DNA of 64,000 nt from an uncultured Trichococcus sp. (lineage in GTDB: Bacteria > Bacillota > Bacilli > Lactobacillales > Aerococcaceae), in NCBI RefSeq assembly GCF_963663645.1, contig NZ_OY760503.1, positions 2,773,401-2,837,400 of the forward strand, given 5' to 3'. Below are positions 24,307-32,516 of this stretch, one piece after another. Every line of letters begins with the position of its first letter. The first letter of the stretch is position 1. The notes beneath the pieces are model-generated. The model was given only the letters and a program-made list of their open reading frames with translations. It was not told the origin of the DNA and ran no database searches. Both the position numbers and the translations under genes were made by a program.

Positions 24307-25146
24307 TTATTTTAATTGGTCCATCGGAACCATATCCATGTCAGTGTAAGTGATGTTTTCGCCGCACATCGCCCAGATGAACGAGTAGTTGCTTGTCCCT
24401 ACGCCGGAGTGGATGGACCAGCTTGGTGAAATCGCAGCCTGTTCATTTCCCATGACCAAGTGCTTCGTTTCATCCGGTTTGCCCATCATATGGAAAATGC
24501 GTGTGTCTTTTTCCATATCGAAATAGACGTAGGCTTCCATTCTGCGTTCGTGTGTGTGGGTCGGCATCGTGTTCCAAGCGCTGCCCGGCTCTAAAATCGT
24601 GTAGCCCATCTGCAGTTGGCAGCTTTCGCAAACGTTCGGATGGATGTATTGGTAGATTTTGCGTTGGTTCAGCGTCAATGGCTCGCCGGTTTCCATCGGT
24701 TTGATGTTGTCGATGCTAATTTTCACGTTCGGGTGTTTGTGGTGCGCCGGCACGGAGCTGATGTAGAATTTGGCCGGATTCGCCGCATCCTCGGAAGTGA
24801 AGACGACTTGGCGCGTCTCTTTGCCGATGTAGCAGCCGTCTTGTTTTTTCATCTCTTCTTTTTTGCCGTCGATTTCGATGGAGCCCGGTCCGCCGATGTT
24901 GATGACGCCCATCTCGCGGCGCTCCAGGAAGTAATCGACGCCCAATTCTTTGTCCAGGACGATCTCCAATGCTTTATCGGTTGGAGTGACGCCGCCGAAG
25001 ATCATGCGGTCATTGTGGGTGTACGTCAGGCTGATTGCGCCCGGCACGAACACTTTCTCGACCAGAAATTCCTTGCGCAGTTGTTCTGTCGAATAATGAC
25101 GGATATCCTCCGGACTGTGTGTATAACGTGTTTCCATATTTTGCAT
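24307..25146 (-). CDS. kduI: 5-dehydro-4-deoxy-D-glucuronate isomerase
   Basis: 279 residues, full family length. KduI is a cupin metalloenzyme that isomerises 5-keto-4-deoxyuronate, the spontaneous product of unsaturated uronic acids, to 2,5-diketo-3-deoxygluconate. The zinc ligands are recognisable in NTMPTHTHERRMEAYVYFD (His, His, Glu), with the family sequence SPSWSIHSGVGTSNYSFIWAMCGEN following. AAGGGGA precedes the ATG. It lies between KdgA and KduD, and upstream genes supply the unsaturated uronate by way of the GH105 enzyme. Confidence 0.95.
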   Translation of the reverse strand: MQNMETRYTHSPEDIRHYSTEQLRKEFLVEKVFVPGAISLTYTHNDRMIFGGVTPTDKALEIVLDKELGVDYFLERREMGVINIGGPGSIEIDGKKEEMKKQDGCYIGKETRQVVFTSEDAANPAKFYISSVPAHHKHPNVKISIDNIKPMETGEPLTLNQRKIYQYIHPNVCESCQLQMGYTILEPGSAWNTMPTHTHERRMEAYVYFDMEKDTRIFHMMGKPDETKHLVMGNEQAAISPSWSIHSGVGTSNYSFIWAMCGENITYTDMDMVPMDQLK

Positions 25147-25197
25147 GTGATGATCCCCTTTGTTTTGTATTTCGTGTTGCTTATGTGATGACTATTT

Positions 25198-25845
25198 TTA
25201 GTGCCCTTTGATCTCCGCAAACTTATCCGCGTATTGCTTGGCCACTTCGGTCACTTTGTCGAAGTCGCCGGTCGCGGCTGGTGCCAGCAGATTGCCGCCA
25301 ACGCCGACCGCGATGACGCCGGCAGCAAACCATTCTTGCATGTTCGCCAAGCTGACGCCGCCTGTCGGCATCAAGTTCAGGTGCGGCATCGGCGCTTTGA
25401 AGCTCGGCACGATGCTCGGACCGTAGGCGCTGCCCGGGAACAGTTTGATGATGTCCGCGCCGCTCTTAAGCGCTTCTTTCATTTCCGTGATCGTCATGCA
25501 GCCCGGCAGATACGGAATTTGGTACAAATTACATAATTCTGCCGTCTCTTTGTCGAAATTCGGGCTGACGATGAACTCGGCGCCTGCCAGTATCGCCAGA
25601 CGGGCAGTGATGGCATCCAATACCGTCCCCGCTCCGACCACGACTTCCGGTTGATCCTTATAGTTTTCCGCCAGCTCGCGGATGACTTCATCCGCTTGAG
25701 GGACAGTGAATGTCAATTCGATGCCCTTCAGCCCGCCCGCGACGATCGCGTGGCTGGATTTCAATGCTTCTTCTTTCGTGGCGCCGCGGACGACTGCCAC
25801 GACCCCCGTTTTTTCCAAACGATTCAAAATAGCTACGCGTTTCAT
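25198..25845 (-). CDS. kdgA: KDPG / KHG aldolase
   Basis: 215 residues. Class I aldolase that splits 2-keto-3-deoxy-6-phosphogluconate to pyruvate and glyceraldehyde 3-phosphate. The general base Glu is in GIELTFTVP (about 43), the Schiff-base Lys is in DIIKLFPGSAYGP (about 133) and the phosphate loop is in MPTGGVSLANM. It closes the uronate pathway after KduI and KduD. The KDG kinase needed between KduD and this enzyme is not in the window. Lies 51 bp before kduI and 26 bp after rhaM. Confidence 0.93.
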   Translation of the reverse strand: MKRVAILNRLEKTGVVAVVRGATKEEALKSSHAIVAGGLKGIELTFTVPQADEVIRELAENYKDQPEVVVGAGTVLDAITARLAILAGAEFIVSPNFDKETAELCNLYQIPYLPGCMTITEMKEALKSGADIIKLFPGSAYGPSIVPSFKAPMPHLNLMPTGGVSLANMQEWFAAGVIAVGVGGNLLAPAATGDFDKVTEVAKQYADKFAEIKGH

Positions 25846-25871
25846 CCGATTCCCACTTTCTATCTTCTTTT

Positions 25872-26183
25872 TTATAACTCGAATACTTGCACTAGTTCTT
25901 TTGAAATTGGCGAGTCATCCGGATTGGTTTCCATGATGTCGGCCATATAGTGCCACCATTTCTGGTTGATGCCAGTGGCGGCTGTCCCCTTCCAGCGTTC
26001 TTCGTCTTCGATCTCGAGATAGCCGAACAATTCGCTCGTCTCCGGATTTAGGAAGATCGAATACTGGTGAGCACCGTGCTCTTTCAGCATCGCGCGCATT
26101 TCCGGCCATAGTTCGTCATGGCGCTTCCTGTATTCCTCGTGCTGATCGGGATAAATTTTCATAGCGAAAGCTTTTTTGATCAT
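25872..26183 (-). CDS. rhaM: L-rhamnose mutarotase
   Basis: 103 residues, complete (family about 104). RhaM interconverts alpha- and beta-L-rhamnopyranose. Seen: MIKKAFAMKIYPDQHEEYRKRHDELWPEM with the active-site His, HQYSIFLNPETSELFGYLEIED and the WWHYMADIMETNPDDSP end. An AGGAGGAGG site precedes the ATG. Its place in a uronate operon shows that the substrate contains rhamnose as well, that is, a rhamnogalacturonan-type polymer. No rhaA/B/D genes are nearby. Confidence 0.95.
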   Translation of the reverse strand: MIKKAFAMKIYPDQHEEYRKRHDELWPEMRAMLKEHGAHQYSIFLNPETSELFGYLEIEDEERWKGTAATGINQKWWHYMADIMETNPDDSPISKELVQVFEL

Positions 26184-26218
26184 ATTCCTCCTCCTTTCCG
26201 CACCTCAGCCCAACAAGT

Positions 26219-27118
26219 TCAGGCTTCAAAATGCTCATAGTGGATCTTTTGATTCTCTTTGTTTTTTGCCAAAAACTCTTTCGGCGTCATGCTGAATTCT
26301 TTTTTGAAAGCCTTCAGGAAATGCGGGTACGAAGCGAAGCCGCATTGGTTGTAGACGAGGTTCGAACTCTGGTAGGTCTTCAGCAGCTGCTTCGCGTATA
26401 GCAACTTCTTCTTCATCACGAACTGATGGAACGTGAAGCCCGTATGCTTCTTGAACTCGCGCGTGATGTAGTATTTGCTGACGAAGAAGTTCTTTTCCAT
26501 CTCCTCCAGCGTCAACGGATTGCTCAAGTTCTCGGAAATGTAGTCGATCATCTGCTCAATCCGTTCATTCTGCACAATCACTTTCGGCTCTTCTTCGTTC
26601 TGCTCCGACTGCACCAACTGATTCAGAAACAACAGATACTCGATCAAGTTCTGTTCGTATTTGATGTCCGAACCGTAGATCGAAGCATCCGGTTGATGGT
26701 CGATGAAGGAAAGTTTTTGCCGCAGCAAATCGGCATCGATCTTGAGGACCTTGCTGCGGCGTTCCCCGCCCCCGCTGAAACAGTCTTCCAGATTCGTCCA
26801 TTTCGTGGAACTGCTCTGCAGAAATTCGGGTGTCAAAAAGATATAGACGCGTTCGCAAAAATCCGTGTTCTGTTTGACGATCCGGTGCAGATCATTGTAA
26901 TGGATGAGGAGAATCGTCCCCGCTTCGATATCGAACTGTTTGCCATCCAAATAGAACGTGGCTTCGCCTGCCAACGTCGCATGCACCTCATAATAGTCAT
27001 GGTAGTGGTAGAGCGTCTTCTCTTGGCTGATGACATCCTTCACATGGTAGACCTCGTACTGATCCGAAGCCATCGTATTCACGTTTGAGGACTTTTTTAG
27101 TTGCTTATCTGTATTCAT
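26219..27118 (-). CDS. AraC-family regulator inside the rhamnogalacturonan operon
   Basis: 299 residues: a cupin sensor (about 20-110, HYHDYYEVHATLAGEATFYLDG) and a C-terminal AraC double helix-turn-helix ending SMTPKEFLAKNKE. The chosen ATG at 27118 has GAGGGGA 8 bp upstream; the frame five codons longer does not. It lies within the operon, 50 bp after the epimerase-like gene and 35 bp before rhaM. It probably activates the operon in response to rhamnose or an unsaturated disaccharide, giving positive feedback. Confidence 0.9.
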   Translation of the reverse strand: MNTDKQLKKSSNVNTMASDQYEVYHVKDVISQEKTLYHYHDYYEVHATLAGEATFYLDGKQFDIEAGTILLIHYNDLHRIVKQNTDFCERVYIFLTPEFLQSSSTKWTNLEDCFSGGGERRSKVLKIDADLLRQKLSFIDHQPDASIYGSDIKYEQNLIEYLLFLNQLVQSEQNEEEPKVIVQNERIEQMIDYISENLSNPLTLEEMEKNFFVSKYYITREFKKHTGFTFHQFVMKKKLLYAKQLLKTYQSSNLVYNQCGFASYPHFLKAFKKEFSMTPKEFLAKNKENQKIHYEHFEA

Positions 27119-27168
27119 GGCTATTCCCCTCACCTATTCTTGCGTGTTTCTTCTATATATAAATGAAA

Positions 27169-28011
27169 TTATGGTTTGGCTTCGCTTGCTTCCAACAGCT
27201 GCAGCGCCTTTCTGATATGGTCATCCTTCGTTTCTTCGAGGACGACGTAGGAAAGCGGCTTGTGCTTGGCAATGATTCCGGTGATAGCCGCGTAATCGAT
27301 CAGGCCTTCCCCGAGGTTGACCGGAATGATCCAGTCTTCTTCGACTTTGAAGTCCTTCAGATGGACCGCCACGATTTTGTCGCCGAAGCTTTCAAAAGCC
27401 CGTTCGACCAAAGCGACCTGACCCTGGAAATCTCCGCTCGTGATCAGATTCGACGGATCAAGGATGATCCCCAGGTAGTCCGACTGCACCGCCGCCAGCA
27501 ACTGCTCGACCCGCTCGAGACTGTAGAGCGGATGATTCAGTCCGGGCTCGATGCCCACCAACATGCCGGATTCTTCGCCGGCCTTGACCAAGCGGCGGAT
27601 GACGCCTACCATGTCGGCGAAAGCTTCATCAGTGAAATTGTCTTCTGTGTATTGGATTTCCGGCAGCACGCAGCCGGTCTCGGAAGCGACCATCGCTGCC
27701 CCGAAATGGCGGGCATGGCGCACATAGCTTTCGAATTTCTGCAGCAGCTGTTCGCGGATCTCCAAGTCAGGGTGGATCATATTGATGTAGCAACTCAGAA
27801 TGCCGACCTGCACATCCTCTTTTGCCAGTTCCCTTTTGATCGCTGCCCCCATGCCGGGGTTCAGATTAGCGGCGCCGGAGGGCATGTCCGGAAAGGACAT
27901 GCCCAGCGCCAACTGCAGATTGTGGACACCTTGCTTTTTGGTTTGTGCAGCCAGTTCCTTCACCGATTTGACACCGGATAGGTCATGGCCGCGGATTGTA
28001 ATATTCAACAT
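27169..28011 (-). CDS. Sugar phosphate isomerase/epimerase-like TIM barrel
   Basis: 280 residues of the xylose-isomerase-like AP-endonuclease-2 superfamily. Metal-ligand residues are plausible in GIEPGLNHPL, GIILDPSNLI, AVHLKDFKV and YVVLEETKD, a typical Glu/Asp/His/Glu set. Such proteins isomerise or epimerise ketoses and sugar acids. In this operon it may convert a uronate or rhamnose-derived intermediate that KduI/KduD do not handle, but that is inference. Starts 6 bp after the DctM stop, probably by translational coupling, with only a weak GGGG site. Confidence 0.75.
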   Translation of the reverse strand: MLNITIRGHDLSGVKSVKELAAQTKKQGVHNLQLALGMSFPDMPSGAANLNPGMGAAIKRELAKEDVQVGILSCYINMIHPDLEIREQLLQKFESYVRHARHFGAAMVASETGCVLPEIQYTEDNFTDEAFADMVGVIRRLVKAGEESGMLVGIEPGLNHPLYSLERVEQLLAAVQSDYLGIILDPSNLITSGDFQGQVALVERAFESFGDKIVAVHLKDFKVEEDWIIPVNLGEGLIDYAAITGIIAKHKPLSYVVLEETKDDHIRKALQLLEASEAKP

Positions 28012-28017
28012 ACTTTG

Positions 28018-29313
28018 TTACCCCGCCATGTTCGGCAGCCACATCACCAATCCAGGGAAGTAGGTGATGAGCAGCAGCACGGCCAGGATCGCCAAGTAGA
28101 ACGGCACGAGCGGCTTCATCATCTGCTCGGCTTTGACGCCCCCGACGCTGGCACCAACGTACAACCCTGTTCCGACTGGCGGTGTGATCGAGCCGACGCA
28201 CAAGTTCATGATCGCGAACAAGCCGAAGTGGACAGGATCGACACCGATGCTGCGAACGACCGGCAGGAAGATCGGTGTGAAGATCAGGATGGCCGGACCT
28301 ACGTCCATGAACATGCCGACGATCAGCAACACGATGTTGACCAACAACAGGATAATGATTTTGTTCGTAGTCAAGCCCAGGATCGCTGCGCTGATCGCTT
28401 GCGGGATGCCGGTGAAGGCCATCGCGAAGGACATCATCGAAGAAGTAGCCAACAGGAACGTGATCGTTCCTGTTGTCAGCACCGCTTCCTTCAGCATCGG
28501 ATAAATGTCTTTGACTGTGACTGTTTTATAGAAGAACATCGCGATCAGCAACGAGTAGGCAACTGCGATTGCCGAAGCTTCAATCGCAGTGAAGATACCG
28601 GTCAGGATGCCGCCGATGATGATCACGATCAGCATGACGCTCGGGATCGCTTCCTTGATAATCTTGAAAGCTGAACCCATTTCGGAAGCTTTCATCGTTG
28701 GGTACTTATTTTTCTTGGCGTGTACGTAAGCAACAAGCATGATCGCCAGACACCACAGCGCCCCTACCAGGTACCCTCCCAAGAATAGAGAGGAGATGGA
28801 TGCGCCACCTGCGACCAAAGAAAACATGATGAATGCGGTACTCGGCGGGATGACCATCCCGGTAGGAGCGGACGCGATGTTCACCGCTGTCGCAAATTTG
28901 CGGTCATAACCGGCTTTGATCTGTTGGGGAATCAACACCCCACCGATAGCGGTCGAAGCCGCAATCGCGGAACTGGACATGGAGCCGAACAAGGCATTTC
29001 CCAATACGTTCGTATGGGCCAAGCCACCAGGGATGCGCCCTACGAACAGCATCGCGAAGTTGACCAGCTTCTCGGCAATCCCACCATTATTCATGATGAT
29101 CCCCGAGAGCACGAAGAACGGAATGGCGACGAGCGAAAAACTGTTCAGGCTGGAGACCATTTTTTGCGCGGAAGTGAATACAGCTATATCAAAAGGGACA
29201 ACCAACAGTAACGTTGCGATTGAGGAGACCGCGATACTGATCGCGATCGGCATCCCCACTATCAACAAGATCAGAAAAACGACGAATAATATCAAACCTG
29301 CCTGTAAAGCCAT
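28018..29313 (-). CDS. dctM: TRAP transporter large membrane subunit
   Basis: 431 residues, about 12 helices, DctM family. It is the transport channel of a Na+-driven tripartite importer. Conserved stretches seen: GIIMNNGGIAEKLVNF, GLAHTNVLGNALFGSMSSSAIAASTAIGG, MFMDVGPAILIFTPIFLPV and PPVGTGLYVGASVGG. The frame is open 13 codons upstream into dctQ. I place the start at the ATG at 29313, 1 bp after the dctQ stop, where GCGGGGA serves as ribosome site. With DctQ and DctP it should import a uronate-containing sugar. Confidence 0.93.
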   Translation of the reverse strand: MALQAGLILFVVFLILLIVGMPIAISIAVSSIATLLLVVPFDIAVFTSAQKMVSSLNSFSLVAIPFFVLSGIIMNNGGIAEKLVNFAMLFVGRIPGGLAHTNVLGNALFGSMSSSAIAASTAIGGVLIPQQIKAGYDRKFATAVNIASAPTGMVIPPSTAFIMFSLVAGGASISSLFLGGYLVGALWCLAIMLVAYVHAKKNKYPTMKASEMGSAFKIIKEAIPSVMLIVIIIGGILTGIFTAIEASAIAVAYSLLIAMFFYKTVTVKDIYPMLKEAVLTTGTITFLLATSSMMSFAMAFTGIPQAISAAILGLTTNKIIILLLVNIVLLIVGMFMDVGPAILIFTPIFLPVVRSIGVDPVHFGLFAIMNLCVGSITPPVGTGLYVGASVGGVKAEQMMKPLVPFYLAILAVLLLITYFPGLVMWLPNMAG

Positions 29314-29314
29314 C

Positions 29315-29809
29315 TTAAATTTCCCCGCTTTCATCAACATTTTCGATCGCAACTTTTCTTTGCATCAGGTTCAGCAGACTATAGACGAACATGATGAATC
29401 CGGAGACCGGAACGGACAGATAGACATAGCCCATCGATAAAGACAACGAAGGAGAAATCTGGCCTGTTGTCACGGATACGGCTTTCCAACCGCCATAGAC
29501 CATGATCAGAGCCGCAAAAACCAAGAACAATGCTTGTACAACGATTTCCAGCAAGCGCTTATTCGGACCGCTCAAGTTATCGCTCAACAATGTCACCGCC
29601 AAGTGGCTGCGTTTGCCGACGACGTAAGCCATCGCCAACATCGATAACCAAACCAAGCTGAAGCGGACAAATTCTTCCGTCACTGTGTTCGGATTGTTCA
29701 TGACTGTTCTCATGAAAATTTGGTAAAGTGTCGTCAGGATCATCACGACGAACACCGCCGAACAAAGGATCTCCAACGTCTTATCTAAAAACGTTCTTAT
29801 TTTTTCCAT
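29315..29809 (-). CDS. dctQ: TRAP transporter small membrane subunit
   Basis: 164 residues with four predicted helices (about 13-35, 50-68, 88-108, 128-148), the DctQ pattern, including NTVTEEFVRFSLVWLSMLAMAYVVGKRSHLAV. It stabilises the large subunit and docks the binding protein. It lies 12 bp after dctP and abuts dctM. GGGGAG precedes the ATG. Confidence 0.93.
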   Translation of the reverse strand: MEKIRTFLDKTLEILCSAVFVVMILTTLYQIFMRTVMNNPNTVTEEFVRFSLVWLSMLAMAYVVGKRSHLAVTLLSDNLSGPNKRLLEIVVQALFLVFAALIMVYGGWKAVSVTTGQISPSLSLSMGYVYLSVPVSGFIMFVYSLLNLMQRKVAIENVDESGEI

Positions 29810-29821
29810 AGTACTCTCCCC

Positions 29822-30835
29822 TTACTCTGCATCAGCGTGCGCGCGAATCATGTCGTACAATTCGCTGTAGGTCGCGTTATTTTTGAATTGTTCATGCAAC
29901 GGTTCTACGGCTGCTTGGAACGGTGCGATGTCCACATCGTTGAACACGATGCCGTATTCTGCCACTGCAGTCTCTTTCTCTTTTTCGACTGCTGCCTTAA
30001 AGACGCTCTTCTCGTAATCCGTCGACTCTTTGGCGGCTTCCAAAACGGCTTCGTATTGTTCATCACTCAAGCGCTCTTGTACGGTATCGTTCATGATCAC
30101 AACATCGGGAACGCGGGTATGTGCATCATAGGAATAGTACTTCGCAACTCCACCATGTCCAGCCGTGAACAACACAAACTCGTTGTTTTCCGCGCCATCG
30201 ATCAGGTTGGATTGCAAGGAAGTATAGACTTCATTACTTCCCATCGGAACAGCTGAACCGCCAAGCAATTCAACCATCTTGATTGCCGTTTCACTCTGCA
30301 TGACACGGATTTTTTTGCCCTTCAGATCTTCAGGCGTATTGATCGGACCGTCCGTCATGTAGAAGCTCCGTTGACCAGAGTCATAATACGTCAGGCCGAC
30401 AAAGCCAAGTTCTGCAGTCGAGTTGTAGATATCGTCCATGATTTTAGGATCTTCCATGACCGAGTAGAAATGTTCCTCACTGTCGAAGATATAAGGCACC
30501 CCGAAAATCGAGTAATCTTTCGAGAAACTTTCCAATGCGGAGCCGCTGACTTTTGTGAAGTCAATTCCACCGGTTTGTGTCAGTTCGATCAGTTCTACCT
30601 CACCACCGAGCTGCCCATCCGGGAAATACTCGATTTGAACTTCTCCGTCAGTCTTTTCCTCTACCAAACGGCCGAATTCCTTCATCGAGTCGATTACAGG
30701 TTGGCTGTTGCTGGCGTATGCATAACGCAGGACGATGGCATCATCTGTCGACGCATCGGAGTTTCCGCAGCCGGCGAGAACGCCGGTGCCCAGTACGGAC
30801 ATCAAAACAACTGATAATAAATGTTTCTTCTTCAT
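29822..30835 (-). CDS. dctP: TRAP transporter substrate-binding lipoprotein (DctP family)
   Basis: 337 residues. The N-terminus MKKKHLLSVVLMSVLGTGVLAGCGNS has a lipobox (LAGC), so it is anchored outside the membrane. The DctP fold follows, with the conserved ligand Arg in KGKKIRVMQS and NEVYTSLQSNLIDGAENN. The Arg normally binds a carboxylate, which fits a uronic acid or unsaturated rhamnogalacturonan fragment. It lies 24 bp after the GH105 gene. The exact ligand is not readable from sequence. Confidence 0.93.
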   Translation of the reverse strand: MKKKHLLSVVLMSVLGTGVLAGCGNSDASTDDAIVLRYAYASNSQPVIDSMKEFGRLVEEKTDGEVQIEYFPDGQLGGEVELIELTQTGGIDFTKVSGSALESFSKDYSIFGVPYIFDSEEHFYSVMEDPKIMDDIYNSTAELGFVGLTYYDSGQRSFYMTDGPINTPEDLKGKKIRVMQSETAIKMVELLGGSAVPMGSNEVYTSLQSNLIDGAENNEFVLFTAGHGGVAKYYSYDAHTRVPDVVIMNDTVQERLSDEQYEAVLEAAKESTDYEKSVFKAAVEKEKETAVAEYGIVFNDVDIAPFQAAVEPLHEQFKNNATYSELYDMIRAHADAE

Positions 30836-30859
30836 GATTTTTCTCCCTTGTTTGTATAA

Positions 30860-31966
30860 TCAGCAGTATGAAACGAGCAGTTCCGTCAAACACAATACTG
30901 TCAATGATTGTCCGTACGGCATCGCCGTTTTATCGATGTTCTTGTAGAATTCCAGGCAATCGCCCATGCCGGTTCCGACCGACACATTCTGCACTTCGCC
31001 TTTTTCGTCGATTTGTTGCAATAACCCATTGATCGCTTTGTAGGCGACTTCCTTGTATGCCTGTGGAAGATAACGCTTATGAACCGCTTTCAGCAAACCG
31101 TAAGCAAACCCGGCTGTCGCGGATGATTCGACATACGACGTCGGGTCATCCAATAATGTGTGCCATAAACCGCATTCATTCTGAAGTTCGGCAATCGCTT
31201 TTGCCTGCGCTTCCAATGTTTGGATCAAGAATGCGCGGAACCCATCGCCTTCGCGCAAGTCCAAAATCTCGATGATTTCCGGAATCGCGATCGTCAACCA
31301 GCAGTTGCCGCGGGCCCAGAACGCTTCGGCGTAGTTGTGGTTGTCTTCGAAAGTCCAACCGTGATACCAAAGACCTGTCTTTTTATCCATCAGGAATTTG
31401 ATGTGCAGCAGGAACTGATAGCGTGCCTCTTCCAAGTATTCGGGACGGTCCAGCAAAACGCCGATTTTAGCTAGCGGCAATACGGTCATCATCAATGTGT
31501 CATCCCACAATTGGTTCGTGTTCGATGGTCCGTAGGTTTCGTGCTGCAGGCCGTTTTCATCCGTCCGCGGCATGTCCTTCATGACCCATTCGGCCCATTG
31601 TTCGAGATAAGGAACGTAGCGTGTGTCTTTTGTGTCTTCGTAGAGATAGGCCATCGTCAGCAGCGGCGCCATCGTGTTCACGTTCTTCGGCGGCGCTCCC
31701 TCTGCCATCCGTGCTTCGAACCATTCCTCAACAACAGCTAATGAGCGCGGATTTTTTGTGTTGCGGTAATTTTTATAGATGCCGTACAATCCGACCCCTT
31801 GCGGCCAGTTCCAGATTGTCCAACTTTTGTCGTCGACTTTCAATCCGTCGAAGTCCAACAGGAACTCTCCGCTGTCATCTTTGATTGTCGTCAGATTTTC
31901 GATCAGCAAATCGATTTTTGACTCCACCAGTTCCTTCGTCACAAATAATTGTTCTGTAATAACCAT
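30860..31966 (-). CDS. GH105 unsaturated rhamnogalacturonyl hydrolase (YteR/YesR-like)
   Basis: 368 residues, no signal peptide, so intracellular. GH105 enzymes hydrate the delta-4,5 double bond of the unsaturated uronic acid at the end of lyase products and release it. The catalytic Asp is in NQLWDDTLMM (about 138). The (alpha/alpha)6 motifs FWARGNCWL, TSYVESSATAGFAYGLL and VSVGTGMGDCLEFY match the family. AAGGTGG precedes the ATG. It is the first gene of the operon. Its product 5-keto-4-deoxyuronate feeds KduI, and the remaining rhamnose feeds RhaM. Confidence 0.93.
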   Translation of the reverse strand: MVITEQLFVTKELVESKIDLLIENLTTIKDDSGEFLLDFDGLKVDDKSWTIWNWPQGVGLYGIYKNYRNTKNPRSLAVVEEWFEARMAEGAPPKNVNTMAPLLTMAYLYEDTKDTRYVPYLEQWAEWVMKDMPRTDENGLQHETYGPSNTNQLWDDTLMMTVLPLAKIGVLLDRPEYLEEARYQFLLHIKFLMDKKTGLWYHGWTFEDNHNYAEAFWARGNCWLTIAIPEIIEILDLREGDGFRAFLIQTLEAQAKAIAELQNECGLWHTLLDDPTSYVESSATAGFAYGLLKAVHKRYLPQAYKEVAYKAINGLLQQIDEKGEVQNVSVGTGMGDCLEFYKNIDKTAMPYGQSLTVLCLTELLVSYC

Positions 31967-32177
31967 TTCTTTACCACCTTCTCAAAATTATGAATCGCTT
32001 TCATTTGATGAACTAATAATAACAAGCATTCAATTCTAAAAATATGGCGGTTATTGATCAAAAACTGTCTAAAGTTGCACACCCATTGTATGCGGACGCA
32101 AATGACGATGCAACAAATAATTGTATTAGAAACTATTTTTGTGTGTCCAGAATTAAGGAGGAATGGCCTGCCGAGCT
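31967..32177. other. Promoter-side region of the rhamnogalacturonan operon
   Basis: No gene visible. It must hold the operon promoter, though I could not fix -35 and -10 boxes with confidence. It includes the operator-like palindrome at 31990-32004. Confidence 0.4.
31990..32004 (-). promoter_or_regulatory. Near-cre palindrome upstream of the GH105 gene
   Basis: ATGAA-TCGCT-TTCAT is a palindrome with a 5-bp centre, 24 bp upstream of the operon start. It resembles a cre site but is one base short between TG and CG. It may be a weak CcpA site or the site of another regulator. Confidence 0.4.
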
Positions 32178-32312
32178 GTCCTCCGGCGAGCGTGCGGTTG
32201 GTCGGAGGTGGCGCCTTCTGTCGGGGCTGTCCTCCGGTGAAGCAATCCTCGCCGGAGGTGGTGCGTCACTTCCCATTGTTACCTCCGGGGACGCACGGCT
32301 TCGCCGGAGGTG
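32178..32312. repeat. Periodic hairpin array G (3 units)
   Basis: Units start near 32178, 32228 and 32280 (spacings 50 and 52 bp): TCCTCCGGCGAGCG ... TTGGTCGGAGG, TCCTCCGGTGAAGC ... CTCGCCGGAGG and TACCTCCGGGGACGC ... TTCGCCGGAGG. It lies between the divergently read GH105 operon and the terminator of the MFS/GH78 unit. Confidence 0.85.
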
Positions 32313-32377
32313 GGCAGATTTTGGCGCTTGACGGCAGATTCCTCTGGCCATGCAGATGCGGCCATAGTAGGCACACC

Positions 32378-32422
32378 CACGCAAAAAACCGATCGAATCC
32401 CCTTCGATCGGTTTTTTGCGTG
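32378..32422 (-). terminator. Long perfect terminator after the MFS/GH78 unit
   Basis: CACGCAAAAAACCGATCGAA (32378-32397) and its exact inverse (32403-32422) flank a 5-nt loop. The stem contains A and T tracts, so it can act in both directions. Confidence 0.85.
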
Positions 32423-32446
32423 AATCCGCATATTTTTGCCTCTTGT

Positions 32447-32482
32447 TACATCCGGAGACGCACGGCTTCGGCGGAGCTGCGG
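32447..32482. repeat. Single hairpin unit H
   Basis: ATCCGGAGACGCACGGCTTCGGCGGAGC is a solitary, decayed relative of array G unit 3 (shared GACGCACGGCTTCG). It lies between the MFS stop codon and the terminator at 32378. Confidence 0.6.
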
Positions 32483-32516
32483 GTCCCGGCCCGCAGCTAG
32501 CATTCCTTCTACCGAC

